From a bacterium (GTDB lineage: Bacteria; Arandabacterota; Arandabacteria; Arandabacterales; Arandabacteraceae), in contig JALGWB010000055.1 of the NCBI GenBank assembly GCA_025774405.1, forward strand, positions 1 to 9,990: a stretch of 9,990 nt of DNA. Reading direction: 5' to 3'. Position 1 is the first letter of the stretch; each line of letters begins with the position of its first letter. A program made the position numbers and the translations under genes. The notes beneath the pieces are model-generated. The model was not told where the DNA came from. It worked only from the letters and a program-made list of their open reading frames with translations, and searched no databases. This document shows positions 6,538 through 9,990 of this stretch, one piece after another.

Positions 6538-6561
6538 GACCTACCTCCTTTTTAGAGGTCA
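6537..6561 (-). promoter_or_regulatory. Ribosome-binding site of PorV-like gene inside two alternative small stems
   Basis: The minus-strand leader between the two genes contains AAGGAGGT. It can fold two ways: ACCTC (6559-6555) with GAGGT (6547-6543) hides the Shine-Dalgarno site, whereas TGACCT (6561-6556) with AGGTCA (6542-6537) puts the site in a 13-base loop and pairs only the A of the ATG. The two stems share bases and exclude each other. Both are short (5 and 6 bp), so an effect on translation is possible but unproven. Confidence 0.35.
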
Positions 6562-6563
6562 AC

Positions 6564-9539
6564 TTAGAATGTGTTCAGCCTCTCCTTCTCGAGGAATATC
6601 GCCAACTTACCGAATGTCGAACCGATGCCAGGTGCCTCAACATGATAGATGTAGAAACCGCTGGCAACCGGAATGTCTTTTTCATTCATAAGATTCCACT
6701 CAGCAATCGATGTCGTAGGATCTGTCTTCTCAATAGTCCTGACCAGATCACCAGCAAGATTGAAGATCCTGATCGTGCACTTTCTCGGGAGATTGCTGAA
6801 CTTAATGATATGGTGGAATTGATCAATCTCGTAAGTTGACTTGGCGAAATAAGGATTAGGAATGACCCGGATCTGGCTCAAGATTCCCTTGGCTTTTTCA
6901 TTGCTGTAGGCAACAGCTTGAGGAGTGAACTCGAAGTAATCATTATCAGTTGCTGGTTGAGCCCAGACAAATTTCAGTACGGAGCCATCCTCAATATCAT
7001 CAAAGGTATAGCCTGTTCTCAATCTCGGCCAGAGTGCATACAAGACGTCAGCTGCAGGACCCCAGTTGTCATCATCGTAGATACCACCATTGGGATCATA
7101 TTCACTGCGCATTATGAATAGATACTCTCTCCCTCCGACATCAGTATCGTCAGGGTCCCAGGTGCTATCATTGACAGCGCTTTCAACCCATTCAACGAAG
7201 CAAGCATTGAGCTGCTTGCCAGTAACCGCATCCCAAACAGTGAACGGCACTTCGAAGAAGCCCGTATAGCCATAGCCCGGTCGCTCATAACGGTAGGCTT
7301 TCTGCGTCTCAGTCCTGCTAAAGCGCACTTCAACGGTTGTGAACTGATCGGCATTCGCAACTGGATCGAGGTCGCTTCCGAAGAAGTTCATACCGTAGTC
7401 GGCACCGGGTCCACCCGAGCCATTTATGGCATAACCTCCACCCCAGTCAACTCCTGTAAGCACCCTTGACCTGTTGCCATCAGGATCAAGAAAGAGGACC
7501 TGACTGAGTTCAGCCTTATGCGAGCCAATGACCTTCGCCAGGAAACCATCAATCACCTGATAGTCATCATCGCCACTCTTGTTGCTTGTCCAGTCATCGA
7601 GCAAGTAGAGACCTGTATTCTCGTCCCTCAGATTCCACTTGTAGTAAGCGATTGTGGTATCGCCATCTGAAATGATGGTATCTGGAGGATCAGCTTCTTC
7701 GAACTCGATCTTGTAGGTATGACCTGTAAGCGCATAAGGATTGGTGATCTCCACAGTTACATAATCAGTTGTTGGAGGTAGATTGGTATCGATCTGACCC
7801 TGGATGATTTCAGTCTCAGGATAGGTCTCAGTAATGACAGCATCTGCTGCAGGTTCCTGAGGAATGGCAGTTATTATCTCGGAATAGCTCTCAAGCGTCT
7901 TGGGAAGACCAGGATCAGGATCTGGATTGTAGGAATAGGCGCTCACACGATAGTAGTAAGGAGTCCCATTATTAAGCGGTACTCCCTTGACTTTATCCTC
8001 TGTTATCTCGAGATAGCGCTTTAGTCCCGTGTCCTTACCGAATTGGACGGGCTGAACAATAGGTAGTCCAAACTCGATATTTAGCGTAAGATCCTCAATC
8101 GTTTGAATACCATTTATCACATCAAAGGTGGCAATGCGCTTCCACGGACCAGCCGCAGAAATTGAAGCACTCTGATACACATTGTAACCCTCAAAAGTGT
8201 AACCTGGGGCGGTTGTAACCTCCGAGTTGGTTCCCCAACTCAAGATAACTTTTCGATCAAGCTCAGCAACATCAACAATAGGACGCGAAGGTGGTTCGGG
8301 TAGCTGGAAATCGAGATCAAAGGCGATCTGTGCCGTTTGATCGTAGAATTTCATGACCCTTACAGCACCAATCCGGTCAGCACCCTGAGCCACGATTATG
8401 CCGACCACAACCTCTTGTGTATCGCCTGGCTCCATTGTGAAGGGCCCGGTATTGAGCATGAATCTTCTGTCAGCAGGATCACTATCAAGCCAGCCTGTAT
8501 TCTCAACTGGATCACCTGGCACAAAGTAGTTTGTTGGCTGGCCGGTTGTGGGATCGATGACAGGATCACCGTGCAAGTCGAGTCCACGCATATAGTTCCA
8601 GGATTCCTGGTAAGCTCTGGGATCCGTCCCATTTATGTATTTGTTGAAGGAAACCATCCCCAGTTCCTCCCCATCATCCCCGATAGGACCCTTGAAGAAG
8701 TCATAGCCAACGCACGGAGGAGTGGAACCATAAAGATTGTCATTGTTGGTGGCATTGTAAGCAAAGCCAATACTCTCTTCGATGTCGCAGCCGACATAGT
8801 CATCACTTGCACCACCAACGTCTGGATCGCACCAGACCGAGAAGAACGTGCTGTCCATCGTCTTGTCGCACTTGTTTATTACCTTGAACTTGATGAAGAC
8901 CACATTGCCAAGTGCACCAGGCCAGTCGAATCCGAAAACAGTCTGTTGAATCTCGATGCCCATGGGCCCAGTCCGCCCTTCATCAGATTGGTGGACACTC
9001 GGATCAGCATCATTATAGACACACCAGAGGGTCTGGTCTCCGATCAGTAGCGGCTTCCCATCCTCATCAACAGGAGCACCAAACTCAGAAGGCCAGTTGA
9101 TATAATCATAGGATGTTGTATCGCCCTTGGTGATCTTATAAACCTTATGTACCGGATCACCAACATAAGCCCACTGACAGTCATCCAGAATTGGACCAGG
9201 GGTATATTCCTGAGTGAATGATCCGGCAGTTACATGGATCTCACCGTCTATCTTACAGCCTATCCACAGCCCCGATGCGTAAACACAGGTCTTGTCCGTT
9301 CCCTTGGGATACCATAGACCTGCATCCTGCTGGGTAAGATCGTAGGCAAAAGAACCATGATTGGTTACGATCATCTTGATGTTGTTGGCATCATAGAAAG
9401 AGGTGTTATCAATGATCATCGGACGATACCGGGGATCTTCATTATCGAACCAGCCAGTATCCTTGGGCTTCTCAGCAAGCACTGATGCTGCCAACAACAG
9501 AACCAGTGCCATCGACATGGACCAGCTTAGCTTCTTCAT
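6564..9539 (-). CDS. Large secreted protein with FN3 segment and C-terminal sorting-type domain
   Basis: A 991-residue protein with a Sec signal peptide (MKKLSWSMSMALVLLLAASVLA, 1-22). Residues about 45-110 (GSFAYDLTQ, AGLWYPKGTDKT, ASGLWIGCKIDGE) match a domain found in very large secreted proteins of uncultured FCB-type bacteria. Acidic, Asp/Gly-rich stretches in the middle could bind calcium. Residues about 415-560 look like a fibronectin type III unit (VILSWGTNSE, FEGYNVYQS, PYYYRVSAYS). Residues 888-991 form a C-terminal beta-sandwich resembling type IX sorting or FlgD-like Ig domains: IRVIPNPYF, TIRIFNLAGDLVRTI, WNL, VASGFYIYHVEAP, FGKLAIFLE. No catalytic motif is recognised, so a structural, binding or surface role is more likely than an enzyme. 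The ATG at 9539 has GGGAGGAG six bases upstream. It begins 19 bases after the receptor stop and precedes the PorV-like gene by 26 bases. Confidence 0.88.
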   Translation of the reverse strand: MKKLSWSMSMALVLLLAASVLAEKPKDTGWFDNEDPRYRPMIIDNTSFYDANNIKMIVTNHGSFAYDLTQQDAGLWYPKGTDKTCVYASGLWIGCKIDGEIHVTAGSFTQEYTPGPILDDCQWAYVGDPVHKVYKITKGDTTSYDYINWPSEFGAPVDEDGKPLLIGDQTLWCVYNDADPSVHQSDEGRTGPMGIEIQQTVFGFDWPGALGNVVFIKFKVINKCDKTMDSTFFSVWCDPDVGGASDDYVGCDIEESIGFAYNATNNDNLYGSTPPCVGYDFFKGPIGDDGEELGMVSFNKYINGTDPRAYQESWNYMRGLDLHGDPVIDPTTGQPTNYFVPGDPVENTGWLDSDPADRRFMLNTGPFTMEPGDTQEVVVGIIVAQGADRIGAVRVMKFYDQTAQIAFDLDFQLPEPPSRPIVDVAELDRKVILSWGTNSEVTTAPGYTFEGYNVYQSASISAAGPWKRIATFDVINGIQTIEDLTLNIEFGLPIVQPVQFGKDTGLKRYLEITEDKVKGVPLNNGTPYYYRVSAYSYNPDPDPGLPKTLESYSEIITAIPQEPAADAVITETYPETEIIQGQIDTNLPPTTDYVTVEITNPYALTGHTYKIEFEEADPPDTIISDGDTTIAYYKWNLRDENTGLYLLDDWTSNKSGDDDYQVIDGFLAKVIGSHKAELSQVLFLDPDGNRSRVLTGVDWGGGYAINGSGGPGADYGMNFFGSDLDPVANADQFTTVEVRFSRTETQKAYRYERPGYGYTGFFEVPFTVWDAVTGKQLNACFVEWVESAVNDSTWDPDDTDVGGREYLFIMRSEYDPNGGIYDDDNWGPAADVLYALWPRLRTGYTFDDIEDGSVLKFVWAQPATDNDYFEFTPQAVAYSNEKAKGILSQIRVIPNPYFAKSTYEIDQFHHIIKFSNLPRKCTIRIFNLAGDLVRTIEKTDPTTSIAEWNLMNEKDIPVASGFYIYHVEAPGIGSTFGKLAIFLEKERLNTF

Positions 9540-9558
9540 GGTCTCTCCTCCCTCTGGT

Positions 9559-9990
9559 TTAGAAGTTTGTCCTTATCCCAAACCGTACCATCCGCGGCAC
9601 GCTAAAGTTGTTGGGATTCCTCTGAGCCAGGTTGTAAAGATTGAGAGCTTCTGGACCGTTATCAGCCAACCACTTCTCCCCCTCTGGTGTAGCAAGCCAG
9701 CCTGTGGATTCAGGAGATCCGGTTGACTGATACACGTATGCCGCATTCTTTCTATCAAAGAGATTTATAACCCAAATGTAGAAATCTACCTTGGCACGCC
9801 CGAACTCAAACCCTTTGTTTGCCTTGAGATCGACCTGATATGTCCACGGTCCGTACTTGGAGTTGATTGGTCCACTCGGTGTGACCGAAACAGCTGCAAG
9901 TGTGACCTCATTCCACGTAAAGGTTGGCGTATAGGGTTTACCACTTCCAATGTTTACCAGAAGATTGAGACCTGCATTCTGCAGAGGTTT
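9559..9990 (-). CDS. TonB-dependent receptor, C-terminal 143 residues
   Basis: The reading frame enters from the right edge and ends at TAA (9559-9561). The visible residues are the last strands of a TonB-dependent outer-membrane receptor: LNLLVNIGSGKPYTPTF (a typical loop-strand turn), WTYQVDLKANKGFEFG followed by VDFYIWVINLFDRKNAAYVY (the penultimate strands with the common NLFDR/N motif), and the terminal strand PRMVRFGIRTNF, which ends in the Phe required for barrel assembly. These receptors import siderophores, cobalamin, carbohydrates or peptides; the plug and N-terminal domains that would give hints on substrate lie outside the window. It is the first visible gene of the envelope operon. 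The operon promoter is not in the window. Confidence 0.85.
   Translation of the reverse strand, partial: KPLQNAGLNLLVNIGSGKPYTPTFTWNEVTLAAVSVTPSGPINSKYGPWTYQVDLKANKGFEFGRAKVDFYIWVINLFDRKNAAYVYQSTGSPESTGWLATPEGEKWLADNGPEALNLYNLAQRNPNNFSVPRMVRFGIRTNF

Noticed and set aside
8337..9050. Long plus-strand frame of 237 codons opposite the large secreted protein
   Set aside because: It lies wholly antisense to a gene with clear domains, has no ribosome-binding site or recognisable motif, and mirrors the codon bias of the minus-strand frame.

Overview
The window looks like a piece of a Gram-negative bacterial chromosome with roughly balanced base composition. It probably comes from an uncultured lineage in or near the Bacteroidota/FCB-type candidate phyla. 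The main reason is the right half: the end of a TonB-dependent receptor, a very large secreted protein with a fibronectin-type III segment and a C-terminal sorting-type beta domain, and a PorV/PorQ-type outer-membrane protein lie in one tightly spaced minus-strand operon, an arrangement typical of such lineages. No rRNA, tRNA, CRISPR array, insertion sequence or prophage is visible, and the phylum cannot be fixed from the sequence alone.

Layout, left to right. Positions 1-615 (minus) hold the N-terminal two thirds of an 8-oxoguanine DNA glycosylase, cut by the window edge just before the expected catalytic helix-hairpin-helix. Divergent from it, 787-1347 (plus) encodes a small, apparently secreted protein of unknown family. 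Positions 3695-1396 (minus) form a two-gene operon: a MATE-family membrane exporter followed by a PfkB-family sugar or nucleoside kinase. Positions 3799-4782 (plus) are decaying sequence: an orphan ORF, a frameshifted and internally shortened SatD-like gene, and a small membrane-protein gene with an in-frame TGA. The last two still keep the TGATG overlap and Shine-Dalgarno site of a working operon. Positions 4928-5431 (plus) encode a GNAT acetyltransferase. A strong 10-bp hairpin (UUCG loop on the minus strand) separates it from the convergent envelope operon at 9990-5527.

Functional reading. The envelope operon (TonB-dependent receptor end, 991-residue secreted protein, PorV-like barrel) probably builds a surface uptake or secretion assembly. 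Its PorV-like member and the C-terminal domain of the large protein recall type IX secretion, but no core secretion gene is present here. The MATE/PfkB pair and the GNAT enzyme have family-level assignments only. The clearest unusual feature is the decayed SatD-type gene pair; next is a pair of mutually exclusive small stems around the ribosome-binding site of the PorV-like gene.
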